A stretch of DNA of 64,000 bases from Streptomyces sp. SLBN-31 (GTDB lineage Bacteria > Actinomycetota > Actinomycetes > Streptomycetales > Streptomycetaceae), in contig NZ_VFNC01000003.1 of assembly GCF_006715395.1 (NCBI RefSeq), positions 558,001-622,000 on the forward strand, read 5' to 3'. Below, in pieces: positions 9,140 to 17,849 of the stretch (within the stretch, counting starts at the first letter, position 1; every line of letters begins with the position of its first letter). The notes beneath the pieces were generated by a model. It made no database searches, had not been told where the DNA came from, and worked only from the letters and a program-made list of their open reading frames with translations. The position numbers were made by a program, and so were the translations under genes.

Positions 9140-11311
9140 TCAGCCGAGGATCCGCACGGTCCTGGAGACGGTGACCTGGTCGATGTCGGAGGTCCTGACC
9201 GTGGCCTTCAGGGTCCAGGTTCCGGCGATGGGGAGGGTCAGGGAGTTCGTCCCCCAGTAGCCGCCGAGGTTCTTCAGCCGCGCGTCGACCGGGCCGATCC
9301 TCTGGGCGGGGAGCGTGAGGGAGAGCCGCAGTTCGGGGACGGTGGAGATGCCGCCGTCGGGACCGAAGACGACCGCCTGCACGGAGTTGTCGCCGACCCG
9401 TGCGGGGTCGAGGGTGATCTGCACCTTGCCCTGGCCGCCGGGGGTGCCGACATCGAACGGGATCATGATCACGGACGTGGCCGGCAGCCCGCCGGCCGTC
9501 GCCGGCGCCTGCTGCGCCTCCGCGGCGGCCCGGCCCGGCAGGGTGCCGGTGAGCACCGTGGTGACCACCAGCACGACCACGCCCACGGTGACTTCGGCGA
9601 GGACGGAGCGGCGCAGTCCCCGGCGGTGGGCGGCGGACTCCGCCGGACCGGCGGGGGGCCGCGCCGACGGGTCCCCGGCGGACGGTTGCGCCGGGAGGCG
9701 GCCTTCGGCGAGGTCGTCCGACGCGGGCAGCGACGGACCGCCGCCGACCGGCTCCGGCACCCGTTCCCGTACGACCGCCCCGGCCGGCTCCCTGACGAGC
9801 CGCGCCGTCCACTGCCGGGAGAGCCACGCCAGGGCCAGCAGCAGCACGACGGCGGCCAGTTTGGCGAGCAGCAGACGACCGTACGTCGTCCCCGTGAGCG
9901 CGTTCAGGGAGCCGAGGCCGCGCCAGGACTGGTAGACGCCGGTGACCACCAGGACGGTCACACAGGCCGGGGCGAGACGGGAGAAGCGGGCCACCGCGGC
10001 CGGAGCGAGCTCGGTGCGGTGCAGCAGGACCAGCAGCGCCGTGAGGCCGCCCAGCCAGACGGCCATGGCCAGCAGATGCAGCACCGAGGACGCCATGGCC
10101 AGGGGCACCTGGATGCCGGCCGAGGCGTGCTCGGCGGCGGCCCAGGTCAGCGCGAGCGCGACGGCCAGGACGGTGAGGGCGGCGAGGGGCATGGTGGTGA
10201 GCGCGGCGAGGGGCAGGCGGGCGGAGCTCGGAACGGGGCGCGACGTGGCCCCGCGAGCGGCCTCAGGCCCGGCGTTCGCCCGCCGGGCGTCCGCCAGGAC
10301 GGAGGGACGCCGTTCGCCCTCGTACGGGCCGTTCTGCGCGTCGGCCGGTCCCGCGTCCTCGGCGGCCGGTGGACCCCCGTCGGTCTCGTGCGGCGCCTCC
10401 TGGGCCTCCGACGGGCCCGGGGTGGCCTCGGAAGCCGGGTGCGGAGCCCTTGCCCCGGGCGCACCGTCCCCGCCCCTCGCCGCCGACAGCCACGACCACG
10501 CCGGACGTTTGCGGAGTGACACGAAGACACCGGCGACGATCAGCAGCAGCGCCAGCCGGACCAGCAGCGCCAGCCCCGGCCGGCCCATCAGGGTCCGGGT
10601 GAGCGCCCCGGCGTCGAAGGCCGCCGCCGGGCCCGCCCCGGCCTCGTACGGGGCGCGGAGGGCCAGCAGGAACAGGCTGGTGCCCAGCAGGGTCCACCAG
10701 CCCGTCACCAGGGGTTTGCGCAGGGGGGCGGGGTCCGCCGGGCGGCACAGGACGACGAAGGCCGCGGTGCCGACGAGCAGGGCCGCGGCCAGGTAGGCGA
10801 GATAGCGGGCGATGTTGTACAGGCCGGCGGTGGCCGGGTTCTCGACCGGGCCGGAGTCCACCCTGGCGACCGTCGCCGAGGGTTTGCCGACCGAGAAGGT
10901 GAACGCGCCCGACACCGGGTGGCTGTCCGCCGACACCGCCCGCCAGGCCACCACGTACGTACCGCGCGCGAGGTCGGCGGGGAGCGTCACGCGGGCGGTG
11001 TCCGAGCCGCCGGGCCCGTGCTCGGCCCGCCCCGTGGGGACGCGCTTGTTGTGGGGGTCCAGGACGCGGAAGGAGTCGTCGAGCAGGCCGACGGACTCGG
11101 TGAAGGTCAGCGTGATCCGGCGGGGCGCCGACTTCAGGACGCTTCCGTCCTCGGGGTCGGTGGACTTCAGGGCCGCGTGGGCCGACGCCGGGCCGGCTCC
11201 GCCGAGGACCAGCAGTACCAGCAGGGCGCCCAGCAGCAGCGTTCCCCGCGCTCCCGTGCGCCCGCCGGTTCCCCGCAGCCGCCGTCCGCCGCGCGCACCC
11301 TCACACCTCAC
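9140..11311 (-). CDS. CopC-CopD fusion copper protein
   Basis: Copper-binding and copper-transport membrane protein, 723 aa. A signal peptide ends ...GAGPASA, leaving His45 as the mature N-terminus. The CopC domain (about 45-140) has HAALKSTDP and ADSHPVSG, supplying the His/Asp/His ligands of a Cu(II) site. The CopD domain follows, with about eight membrane helices, interrupted by a long charged Pro/Ala/Glu-rich cytoplasmic insert around residues 285-355 and another near 530-575. The last about 130 residues form an extracytoplasmic beta-rich domain. Start is GTG with GGAGAG seven bases upstream. The low-complexity inserts are longer than usual for this fusion. Confidence 0.88.
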   Translation of the reverse strand: MRCEGARGGRRLRGTGGRTGARGTLLLGALLVLLVLGGAGPASAHAALKSTDPEDGSVLKSAPRRITLTFTESVGLLDDSFRVLDPHNKRVPTGRAEHGPGGSDTARVTLPADLARGTYVVAWRAVSADSHPVSGAFTFSVGKPSATVARVDSGPVENPATAGLYNIARYLAYLAAALLVGTAAFVVLCRPADPAPLRKPLVTGWWTLLGTSLFLLALRAPYEAGAGPAAAFDAGALTRTLMGRPGLALLVRLALLLIVAGVFVSLRKRPAWSWLSAARGGDGAPGARAPHPASEATPGPSEAQEAPHETDGGPPAAEDAGPADAQNGPYEGERRPSVLADARRANAGPEAARGATSRPVPSSARLPLAALTTMPLAALTVLAVALALTWAAAEHASAGIQVPLAMASSVLHLLAMAVWLGGLTALLVLLHRTELAPAAVARFSRLAPACVTVLVVTGVYQSWRGLGSLNALTGTTYGRLLLAKLAAVVLLLALAWLSRQWTARLVREPAGAVVRERVPEPVGGGPSLPASDDLAEGRLPAQPSAGDPSARPPAGPAESAAHRRGLRRSVLAEVTVGVVVLVVTTVLTGTLPGRAAAEAQQAPATAGGLPATSVIMIPFDVGTPGGQGKVQITLDPARVGDNSVQAVVFGPDGGISTVPELRLSLTLPAQRIGPVDARLKNLGGYWGTNSLTLPIAGTWTLKATVRTSDIDQVTVSRTVRILG

Positions 11312-11383
11312 GTCGTCTCTCCGTCGTCGGACTCGCCGCCTTCCGGTTACGTACGGACGGAAACCGCCGTGTGCTCAGCACCC

Positions 11384-12142
11384 TCACCACGTCGGCCGCG
11401 CCGACACCCCGCCGTCCGTCACCAGGTCGTGTCCCGTGACCCAGGACGCCAGCCGTGAGGCGAGGAACACGCAGGCGTCCCCCACGTCCTCCGGCCGTCC
11501 CAGCCGCCCGAGCGGTACCGCCGCCCGCCAGCGCGCCACCCCCTCGGGCCAGGCCTCGGCCAGCCCCTCCCGGTCGATCAGCCCGGGCGAGACGGTGTTG
11601 ACGCGGATGCCGTACGCCCCGTACTCCAGGGCCGCCGACCGCGCGTGCATGACGACGGCCGCCTTGGAGGCGCTGTAGTGGGCGTGCGCGGGGGCCGGCT
11701 GCCGTCCCTCGATGGACGCGATGTGGGTGACCGAACCGCCACCGCCCGCCCGCATGACCTCCGCCGCGGCCTGCGTGCACGCGAAGACACTCGACAGGTT
11801 GGCGTCCACGACCGCACGCCACTCGCCCGCCGTCATCCCGGGCAGCTCCTGGACGGGCTGCACCCCCGCGTTGTTGACCAGGGCGTCCAGCCGGCCGCCC
11901 CACTCGGCCGCCTCGCCCACCACCCGGCGGCACACGTCCTCGTCGGTGAGGTCGCCCCGCACCACGACGGCCCGACCGCCCGACCGCCCGATCCGGTCGG
12001 CCACCTCACGCGCCGCCTCCACGGCCGTACGGCAGTGGACGGCGACCGCGGCCCCCTCCTCGGCGAACCTCAGCGCGATGCCGCGGCCGATGCCGCCGCC
12101 CGCGCCGGTGACCAGGGCGACCTGTCCTTCGAGGAGGCTCAT
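11384..12142 (-). CDS. SDR-family oxidoreductase
   Basis: NAD(P)-dependent short-chain dehydrogenase of the classical FabG-like type, 252 aa. It has the dinucleotide motif TGAGGGIG at 12-19, NNAG at 90-93, a structural Asn115, and catalytic Ser143, Tyr156 and Lys160. The C-terminal VTGHDLVTDGG is typical. The substrate cannot be told. The start ATG overlaps the cupin stop (ATGA at 12139-12142), so the two are co-translated. Confidence 0.9.
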   Translation of the reverse strand: MSLLEGQVALVTGAGGGIGRGIALRFAEEGAAVAVHCRTAVEAAREVADRIGRSGGRAVVVRGDLTDEDVCRRVVGEAAEWGGRLDALVNNAGVQPVQELPGMTAGEWRAVVDANLSSVFACTQAAAEVMRAGGGGSVTHIASIEGRQPAPAHAHYSASKAAVVMHARSAALEYGAYGIRVNTVSPGLIDREGLAEAWPEGVARWRAAVPLGRLGRPEDVGDACVFLASRLASWVTGHDLVTDGGVSARPTW

Positions 12143-12642
12143 GGGCGGGACAGTTCCAGGATCTGGGCCGCCCGGTCGGGATACCGCGCCGTCAGTCGGC
12201 CCGCGTCGCCGTGCTCGTACCCCTCGTAGGTGAAGCCGGGGGCCATCGTGCAGCCGAAGAACGTCCACGCGCCCAGCGTCCGGCCGCCCATCCAGGTGCC
12301 GGCGGGCACGGTCAGCTGGGGGTGCTGGCCGCCCAGGACGTCCGGGCCGAGGACGGCCGTGGACGAGGTGCCGTCGGGCGCGAGGAGCAGCAGTTCGAGC
12401 GGGTCGCCGAGGTAGAAGTGCCAGATCTCGTCGGTCGGCAGGCGGTGCAGGGCGGAGTGGTCGCCGGGGGTCAGCAGGGCGACGATCGCCGTGCCCTCGG
12501 GTCGTCCGTCGGCCCGTTCGGGCCCCGCCCAGGTGGCGCGGAACAGGCCGCCCTCGCGGGGGATGGGCTCCAGTGCGTAGTGCGCGATCAGGGCTTCCGG
12601 GGTCACCGGCGTCGCCGGCTTCGGCTGGCTCACCTGCCGCAC
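12139..12642 (-). CDS. Cupin domain protein, DUF985/YML079-like
   Basis: About 167 aa single-domain cupin. ALEPIPREGGLFRATW, HRLPTDEIWHFYLGDPLELLLL and GCTMAPGF match the cupin_5 (DUF985) family, which relates to sugar epimerase folds; its function is unknown. The start is uncertain: GTG at 12642 (GGGGGAG nearby) or GTG at 12633 (VSQPKPATP). It heads a two-gene operon with the SDR, which may act on its product. Divergent from the FG-GAP gene. Confidence 0.82.
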   Translation of the reverse strand: MRQVSQPKPATPVTPEALIAHYALEPIPREGGLFRATWAGPERADGRPEGTAIVALLTPGDHSALHRLPTDEIWHFYLGDPLELLLLAPDGTSSTAVLGPDVLGGQHPQLTVPAGTWMGGRTLGAWTFFGCTMAPGFTYEGYEHGDAGRLTARYPDRAAQILELSRP

Positions 12643-12772
12643 GCTACTCCCCCTCCGGAAGAGCGAGTTGGGTCGTCCTCGCCGGCCGTACAACCATTCG
12701 TGTGCCTTGTGTGTCCAGTGGGACGTCCGTTGCCCGGGCAGAGCCCTGGCCAGACTCAGTCGAGGAGTCCCG

Positions 12773-14263
12773 TTGCGCAGAGCAGCCCTGGTGGCGACCG
12801 TGCTCACCGCGTCCGCCGCCGTCACGCTCACCCCGGTCACGGCGTCCGCCACGGCCCCCTACAAGGGCGCCAACACGGCGGCCGTGCAGGACGACTTCAA
12901 CGGCGACGGGTACCGGGACCTGGCGGTCGGGGCACCCAACGCGTCCAACGGCAGCGTGGACGAGGCCGGTTCGGTCGTCGTGCTGTACGGCTCGGCGTCG
13001 TCGGTGAGCAGCACCCGGCGGACCGTGGTCAACCAGGCGACGACCGGTGTCCCCGGCAGCCCGGAGGACGCCGACAACTTCGGCGCCACCGTCACCAGCG
13101 CCGACCTGGACCGCGACGGATACGCCGACCTGATCGTCGGCGCGCCCCACGAGACCGTCGGCAGCGACTACTCGCGCGGCTCGGTGACCGTCGTCTGGGG
13201 CGGGCCGAACGGGCTCGCGGGCGGCAGCAGCATCCCGGTCCCCTCCGGCTACGGGGAGGGCAGGTCGTACTGCCGCTTCGGACTGTCCCTGGCCACGGGC
13301 GACATGAACGGCGACGGCGCACCCGAGCTGAGCGTCGGCTCGGACTGCGAGGGTGCCACGTACACCGGCCCCTTCACGCGCACCGGGAAGGCCGCCCAGA
13401 CCGTCCGGGACACGTTCTACGGCGAGACCCGCGGCGTCGTGATGGGCGACGTCGACGGCGACGGGAAGGCCGAGCAGTTCTGGCTGCCCGGGCCCACCGA
13501 CGGCGACCTGCGCGGCCCTGTCTACCTCCAGCACGGCGGAAAGCCCGGAGAGCCCAACCCGACCTCGGTCCACACCGAACTCCCCTACGCCGACGGCCAC
13601 GCGGGCGTCGTCGGCGACATCAACGGCGACGGCTACGGCGACCTCGTCACCGGCGTCTCCACCGACGACTCCATGTCCGGCGGCCCGGTCGGCTGGGCGC
13701 ACCGCGGCGGCGAGATCCAGGTCCTGTACGGCAGCGCGCAGGGCATCACCGCGGACCAGAAGCCGAAGGTCTTCCAGCAGGACACCGCGGGCGTGCCCGG
13801 CACCGCCGAGGACGGCGACATGTTCGGCCAGTCGATCAGCATCGGGGACGTCGACGGCGACAAGTACGCCGACGTCCTGGTCGGCTCCCCCGGCGAGGGC
13901 GTCGGCACCCACGCGGCGGCCGGCACCGCGGTCCTGCTGCGCGGTTCCGCCTCCGGCCTGACCACCGCCGGGGCGGCCGGCTACACCCAGGACACGGCCG
14001 GTGTGCCCGGGACCGCCGAGACCGGCGACTGGTTCGGCACGGCCGTCCACCTCACGGACCTGAACAAGGACGGCAAGCTGGAAACCGTCGTGGGAGCGCC
14101 CACCGAGAACAGCGACGGCTGCGTGTGGATCGCCCGCGGTTCCTCCGCCGGCCCCGTCCTGAGCGGTTCGGTCAACATCTGCGGCAAGAGCGCGGGCATC
14201 ACCGTCCACGGCGTCAAGGGCTACTTCGGGGCGGCGCTCGCGGGCACTCACGTGGAGCTCTGA
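12773..14263 (+). CDS. Secreted FG-GAP (integrin-like) seven-bladed beta-propeller protein
   Basis: Exported protein of 496 aa with a Sec signal peptide (RRAALVATVLTASAAVTLTP...) and mature part from about residue 28. Seven calcium-binding loops of the DxNGDGxxD type occur: DFNGDGYRD, DLDRDGYAD, DMNGDGAPE, DVDGDGKAE, DINGDGYGD, DVDGDKYAD and DLNKDGKLE. Most are followed by LxVGAP-like strands, which fits a closed seven-blade propeller. Start is TTG at 12773 with GAGGAG upstream. Such proteins are common in Streptomyces secretomes; role unknown, probably adhesion or ligand binding. Confidence 0.88.
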   Translation: MRRAALVATVLTASAAVTLTPVTASATAPYKGANTAAVQDDFNGDGYRDLAVGAPNASNGSVDEAGSVVVLYGSASSVSSTRRTVVNQATTGVPGSPEDADNFGATVTSADLDRDGYADLIVGAPHETVGSDYSRGSVTVVWGGPNGLAGGSSIPVPSGYGEGRSYCRFGLSLATGDMNGDGAPELSVGSDCEGATYTGPFTRTGKAAQTVRDTFYGETRGVVMGDVDGDGKAEQFWLPGPTDGDLRGPVYLQHGGKPGEPNPTSVHTELPYADGHAGVVGDINGDGYGDLVTGVSTDDSMSGGPVGWAHRGGEIQVLYGSAQGITADQKPKVFQQDTAGVPGTAEDGDMFGQSISIGDVDGDKYADVLVGSPGEGVGTHAAAGTAVLLRGSASGLTTAGAAGYTQDTAGVPGTAETGDWFGTAVHLTDLNKDGKLETVVGAPTENSDGCVWIARGSSAGPVLSGSVNICGKSAGITVHGVKGYFGAALAGTHVEL

Positions 14264-14288
14264 CCGCCACGGAGGCATGATCGGGGTC

Positions 14289-14879
14289 ATGGACGTCACC
14301 CTTCACCTCGCCCAGGACCCCGAGGCCGACGAACTCCTCGGGCGCTCCCCGCTCGCCGCGCTGGTCGGCATGCTGCTGGACCAGCAGGTCCCGATGGAGT
14401 GGGCGTTCAAGGGACCCCGCACCATCGCCGACCGGCTCGGCGCCGACGACCTGGACGCGCACGAGATCGCCGCGCAGGACCCGGAGGCGTTCGTCGCGCT
14501 GCTCTCCGAGAAGCCGGCCGTGCACCGTTACCCGGGCTCCATGGCCAAGCGGATCCAGCAGCTGTGCCAGTACCTCGTCGAGCACTACGACGGCAACGCC
14601 GAGCTCGTCTGGAAGGGCGTCCCCGACGGCCGCGAGCTGCTGCGCCGCCTGCAGGAGCTGCCCGGCTTCGGCAGGCAGAAGGCGCAGATCTTCCTGGCGC
14701 TGCTCGGCAAGCAGCTGGGCGTGCGGCCCGAGGGGTGGCAGGAGGCCGCCGGATCCTACGGCGAGGCGGAGTCCTTCCGCTCGGTCGCCGACATCACCGG
14801 CCCGGATTCCCTGGCCAGGGTCCGCGCACACAAGCAGGAGATGAAGGCGGCGGCGAAGGCGGCCAAGAAGCAGGGGTAG
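14289..14879 (+). CDS. HhH-GPD-type base-excision repair family protein
   Basis: 196 aa protein with the helix-hairpin-helix motif LQELPGFGRQKAQIF and a C-terminal Lys/Ala tail. N-terminal LLDQQVPMEWAF fits the uncharacterised actinobacterial HhH-GPD family. The glycosylase hallmark after the hairpin, a Lys and/or catalytic Asp at the usual spacing, is not obvious, so catalytic activity is uncertain. Start chosen is MDVTLHLAQ; an in-frame ATG at 14277 lies too close to GGAGG. It follows the FG-GAP gene by 25 nt. Confidence 0.82.
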   Translation: MDVTLHLAQDPEADELLGRSPLAALVGMLLDQQVPMEWAFKGPRTIADRLGADDLDAHEIAAQDPEAFVALLSEKPAVHRYPGSMAKRIQQLCQYLVEHYDGNAELVWKGVPDGRELLRRLQELPGFGRQKAQIFLALLGKQLGVRPEGWQEAAGSYGEAESFRSVADITGPDSLARVRAHKQEMKAAAKAAKKQG

Positions 14880-15249
14880 GGCCTGCCGCTTGGATCAGGT
14901 CGGCCGCAGGAGACGGTGCGTCGCGGCCGAGCCCAGCGGGATCCGGGAGGGAAGTCGACGCGACGGGGGCCGGCCCTGCGGTCGATCCTGCTGCTCGCCC
15001 TGTGGATCGGCATCGGCCGGCTCATCCGCGGGATCCCCAGACCCTGGCCGGGGCCTCCGACAACGAGATGCCGGCCAGCGGCCGGCAGATCTTCCTCGGC
15101 GCCCTCGCCTTCGTCGCCGGGATCGTATCCGCATCCCGGGCCGCGCCCGACAGGTGCCGCGCACGCTCCGGCCGCGCCTTGTGCTCCGAACGGGCGTATC
15201 CGGCACCCGGCGTGCTGAACAGCGGGCGGGTCGGGGGGAGAGGATCCCC
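14880..15249 (+). other. 370-nt gap with a possible broken small membrane ORF
   Basis: No intact gene is supported. Two adjacent frames carry membrane-like segments in the right order: ILLLALWIGIGRLIRGI near 14975-15035 and, one frame away, GRQIFLGALAFVAGIVSA near 15075-15135. Together they look like a two-helix protein split by a frameshift. This may be coincidence in GC-rich DNA. Confidence 0.3.
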
Positions 15250-15555
15250 GTGACCACCGCACGAAGCCGCCCGCGCTGCCGCTCCTGGCTGCGGGCCCTC
15301 GTGCTGCTGCTCGCGCTCCTGGTCCCCCAGGAGGCCTGCCCGGTGCCGTCCGCGGAGCCGCAGGCCGTGAGCGTCGAGTACGACGTCATGGAGGCGGCGG
15401 CGCTGCCTCCCCTCCTCCGCTCGGTCCAGCGCCCGGCCGTGCCCCCGCGGCCGGCGCCGCTGTCGCCCCCGGCACCCGACGGGCCCGCGGCGCCCTCCGG
15501 GAGCCTCCCGGCGCGCGCCCCGCTTCTCCTGCGCACCGTGGTCCTGCGCTGCTGA
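15250..15555 (+). CDS. Small Pro/Ala-rich protein with an N-terminal membrane segment
   Basis: 101 aa, GTG start with a good GGGAGAGG sequence seven bases upstream. A basic N-terminus is followed by a hydrophobic stretch (LRALVLLLALLVP), which could be a signal peptide. The rest is Pro/Ala-rich, with a C-terminus LLRTVVLRC. No family is recognised. The gene is followed 48 nt later by another small ORF on the same strand. Confidence 0.6.
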   Translation: MTTARSRPRCRSWLRALVLLLALLVPQEACPVPSAEPQAVSVEYDVMEAAALPPLLRSVQRPAVPPRPAPLSPPAPDGPAAPSGSLPARAPLLLRTVVLRC

Positions 15556-15603
15556 CAGACCCCGCCCCCACGCAAGGTCAGTCACGACGCGAGGAAGTCA
15601 GTC

Positions 15604-15726
15604 ATGCCCAACGACCCGTACGCGATCCTCCGCGCCCTGCTGCGCGCCGAGGCCGCCCGCAGCGCGCCGAAGCCGGACGCGCGGAAACCGCAGCCGAAGC
15701 GGCCCCAGGAGGAACGGGGCCGCTGA
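15604..15726 (+). CDS. Very small conserved-looking protein (40 aa)
   Basis: ATG start with GAGGAAG seven bases upstream. The product begins MPNDPYAILRALLRAEAAR, an amphipathic helix, and has a Lys/Pro/Arg-rich tail. I recall similar tiny ORFs in Streptomyces, but no function. It is convergent with the HerA-like gene, 18 nt apart. Confidence 0.6.
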   Translation: MPNDPYAILRALLRAEAARSAPKPDARKPQPKRPQEERGR

Positions 15727-15744
15727 CCGGTCGGCGGAGGCGGG

Positions 15745-17334
15745 CTACCGCCTCCGCCGTGCCGTGCCGAAGAGCGAGCGGGTGATCTCGCGGCCGATCT
15801 GCGTACCGACCGACCGGGCCAGGGACTTGAACATGCCGCTGCCGACGACCTGTTCGACCACGCCCGGCCGCGGCTTCGCCATCGGCGCCCTGGCGGCGTC
15901 CTTCATCTCGTCGGGCCCCTTGGCCCCGGCGGGCCGGTCCGAGGTCAGCTTCTCGTACGCCGATTCCCTGTCCACAGCCTGTGCGTAACGCCCGTACAGC
16001 GGCGAGGAACGCACCGCGGCGTCCAGGTCGGGGCCCTCGACCGGTCCCATCAGCGACTCGGGCGCGCGCAGCCGGGTGGCGGCCACCGGCGTCGGGGCGC
16101 CCTTCTCGCCGAGCACGGTGACCACGGCCTCGCCGGTCCCCAGGCCCGTGAGCAGCTCCTCCAGGTCGTAGGCACTGTTCGGGAAGGTCTTCACCGTCGC
16201 CTTGAGGGCCTTGTGGTCGTCCGGCGTGAACGCCCGCAGGGCGTGCTGGACACGGTTGCCGAGCTGGGCTAGGACGTCGGACGGTACGTCCTTCGGGGTC
16301 TGGGTGACGAAGAAGACGCCGACTCCTTTCGAGCGAATCAGCCGGACGGTCTGCGTGATCGCGTCGAGGAACGCCTTGGAGGCGTCGTCGAAGAGCAGGT
16401 GCGCCTCGTCGAAGAAGAACACCAGGCCCGGCTTCTCCACGTCCCCGACCTCCGGCAGGTCGTGGAAGAGGTCGGCGAGCAGCCACATCAGGAAGGTCGA
16501 GAACAGCTGCGGACGGTCCTGTACGGCGGCCAGTTCGAGGACGGAGACGATGCCCCGCCCGTCGGCCGCGGTGCGCAGGAACTCGCCGGTGTCGAACTCC
16601 GGCTCCCCGAAGAAGTCGGCCATCCCCTGCGCCTCGAAGGCGGTCAGCGAACGCAGGATGACGCCGGCCGTGGCGGCCGACAGTCCGCCGATGCCCTTGA
16701 GCTCCGCCCTGCCCTCGTCGGAGGTGAGGAAGGCGACGACCGCGCGCAGGTCCTTCAGGTCGACCAGGTCCAGGCCCTTGTGGTCGGCGTAGTGGAAGAT
16801 CAGGCCGAGGGACTGCTCCTGGGTCTGGTTGAGCTGGAGCACCTTGGCGAGCAGCACCGGGCCGAAGCTGGTGACCGTGGCCCGGACCGGGATGCCGTGC
16901 CCGATCCCGCCCAGGGCGTAGAACTCGGCGGGGAAGCCGGTGGGCGTCCACTCCTGGTGGACCTCCGCGGCCCGCGCCCCGACCTTGTCGTTCGGCTGCC
17001 CGGCGGCCGAGATCCCGGACAGGTCGCCCTTGATGTCGGCGAGGAAGACCGGGACGCCCTGCGCCGACAGCTGCTCGGCGACCAGCTGGAGCGTCTTGGT
17101 CTTTCCGGTGCCGGTGGCGCCCGCGACCAGGCCGTGGCGGTTGAGCACGGTCAGCGGGATGCGGATCTGCGCGTCCGGCAGGCACTCCCCGCCCCACATC
17201 AGGGCGCCCAGATCCAGGGCCGGGCCGGTGAAGGCGTACCCGGAGGCGATCTCCAGAGCCTCTCGCGGCAAGGCGCGGGCGCTTCCCGGAGCCTCGGAGG
17301 CGGTTGCCGGTGGCATGGTCTCTCGATCGCTCAT
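15745..17334 (-). CDS. HerA-like ATPase (DUF853 family)
   Basis: 529 aa P-loop ATPase of the HerA/FtsK superfamily. Walker A is GATGTGKT at 72-79 and Walker B is LVFFFDEAH near 310, with the following QTPKDVPSDVLAQLGNR sensor region; the C-terminus is basic (FGTARRRR). Members are annotated as helicase HerA-like or DUF853; the substrate is not established. There is no NurA partner nearby, so a HerA-NurA resection machine is not implied. The start is the ATG of MSDRETMPP; the frame extends upstream without a good site. Confidence 0.88.
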   Translation of the reverse strand: MSDRETMPPATASEAPGSARALPREALEIASGYAFTGPALDLGALMWGGECLPDAQIRIPLTVLNRHGLVAGATGTGKTKTLQLVAEQLSAQGVPVFLADIKGDLSGISAAGQPNDKVGARAAEVHQEWTPTGFPAEFYALGGIGHGIPVRATVTSFGPVLLAKVLQLNQTQEQSLGLIFHYADHKGLDLVDLKDLRAVVAFLTSDEGRAELKGIGGLSAATAGVILRSLTAFEAQGMADFFGEPEFDTGEFLRTAADGRGIVSVLELAAVQDRPQLFSTFLMWLLADLFHDLPEVGDVEKPGLVFFFDEAHLLFDDASKAFLDAITQTVRLIRSKGVGVFFVTQTPKDVPSDVLAQLGNRVQHALRAFTPDDHKALKATVKTFPNSAYDLEELLTGLGTGEAVVTVLGEKGAPTPVAATRLRAPESLMGPVEGPDLDAAVRSSPLYGRYAQAVDRESAYEKLTSDRPAGAKGPDEMKDAARAPMAKPRPGVVEQVVGSGMFKSLARSVGTQIGREITRSLFGTARRRR

Positions 17335-17440
17335 GTCAGACCCTCTGTTCCCGGTTCGGCCCGTTTTGCGGCATCTTTTCCAGCGTCGCACTCCGTCTCC
17401 ATGGCTGCGCCCGGAAGGTCTTGACCGGTAGGCTTTCCGT

Positions 17441-17737
17441 GTGATCTTCAAGCGCATCGGAAACGGCCGGCCGTACCCCGACCACGGCCGGGAAAGCACC
17501 CGGCAGTGGGCGGACGTCGCGCCGCGCCCGGTCCGCCTCGATCAGCTCGTGACGACCAAGGGACAGCTCGACCTGGAAACGCTCCTGGCCGAGGACTCGA
17601 CCTTCTACGGCGACCTGTTCGCCCACGTCGTCAAGTGGCAGGGCGACCTCTACCTGGAGGACGGCCTGCACCGCGCGGTGCGGGCGGCGCTGCAGCAGCG
17701 CCAGGTGCTGCACGCGCGCGTGCTGGAACTGGACTGA
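17441..17737 (+). CDS. Conserved small protein, ParB-like fold, often named VapB-family antitoxin
   Basis: 98 aa, GTG start (MIFKRIGNGRPYPDHG). The C-terminal half, with YLEDGLHRAVRAALQQ, looks like the DGHHR motif region of ParB-like domains. From memory, close relatives are labelled type II VapB antitoxin, but no toxin gene adjoins it, so a toxin-antitoxin role is doubtful. Divergent from the HerA-like gene and upstream of the LytR_C gene. Confidence 0.75.
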   Translation: MIFKRIGNGRPYPDHGRESTRQWADVAPRPVRLDQLVTTKGQLDLETLLAEDSTFYGDLFAHVVKWQGDLYLEDGLHRAVRAALQQRQVLHARVLELD

Positions 17738-17849
17738 CACGCCCGGGATCGAGGACGGTCGGTAAAGGCTTGGCCCTTTCGGGTTCACCTGCGCGGCGTC
17801 GAATGATCATCTAGTAGGCATCGCCGCTCAGGCGCACTACGCTGCGCTC

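Noticed and set aside
9140..10519. Long plus-strand ORFs opposite the CopC-CopD gene
   Set aside because: Arg/Gly/Pro-rich shadow translations typical of GC-rich DNA, with no ribosome-binding site or domain.
15745..17334. HerA-NurA DNA-end resection or defence module
   Set aside because: Only the HerA-like ATPase is present; no NurA nuclease or SIR2 partner gene adjoins it.
17441..17737. VapBC toxin-antitoxin pair
   Set aside because: The small protein resembles a gene often labelled VapB, but no PIN-domain toxin lies next to it; the neighbour is a LytR_C membrane protein.
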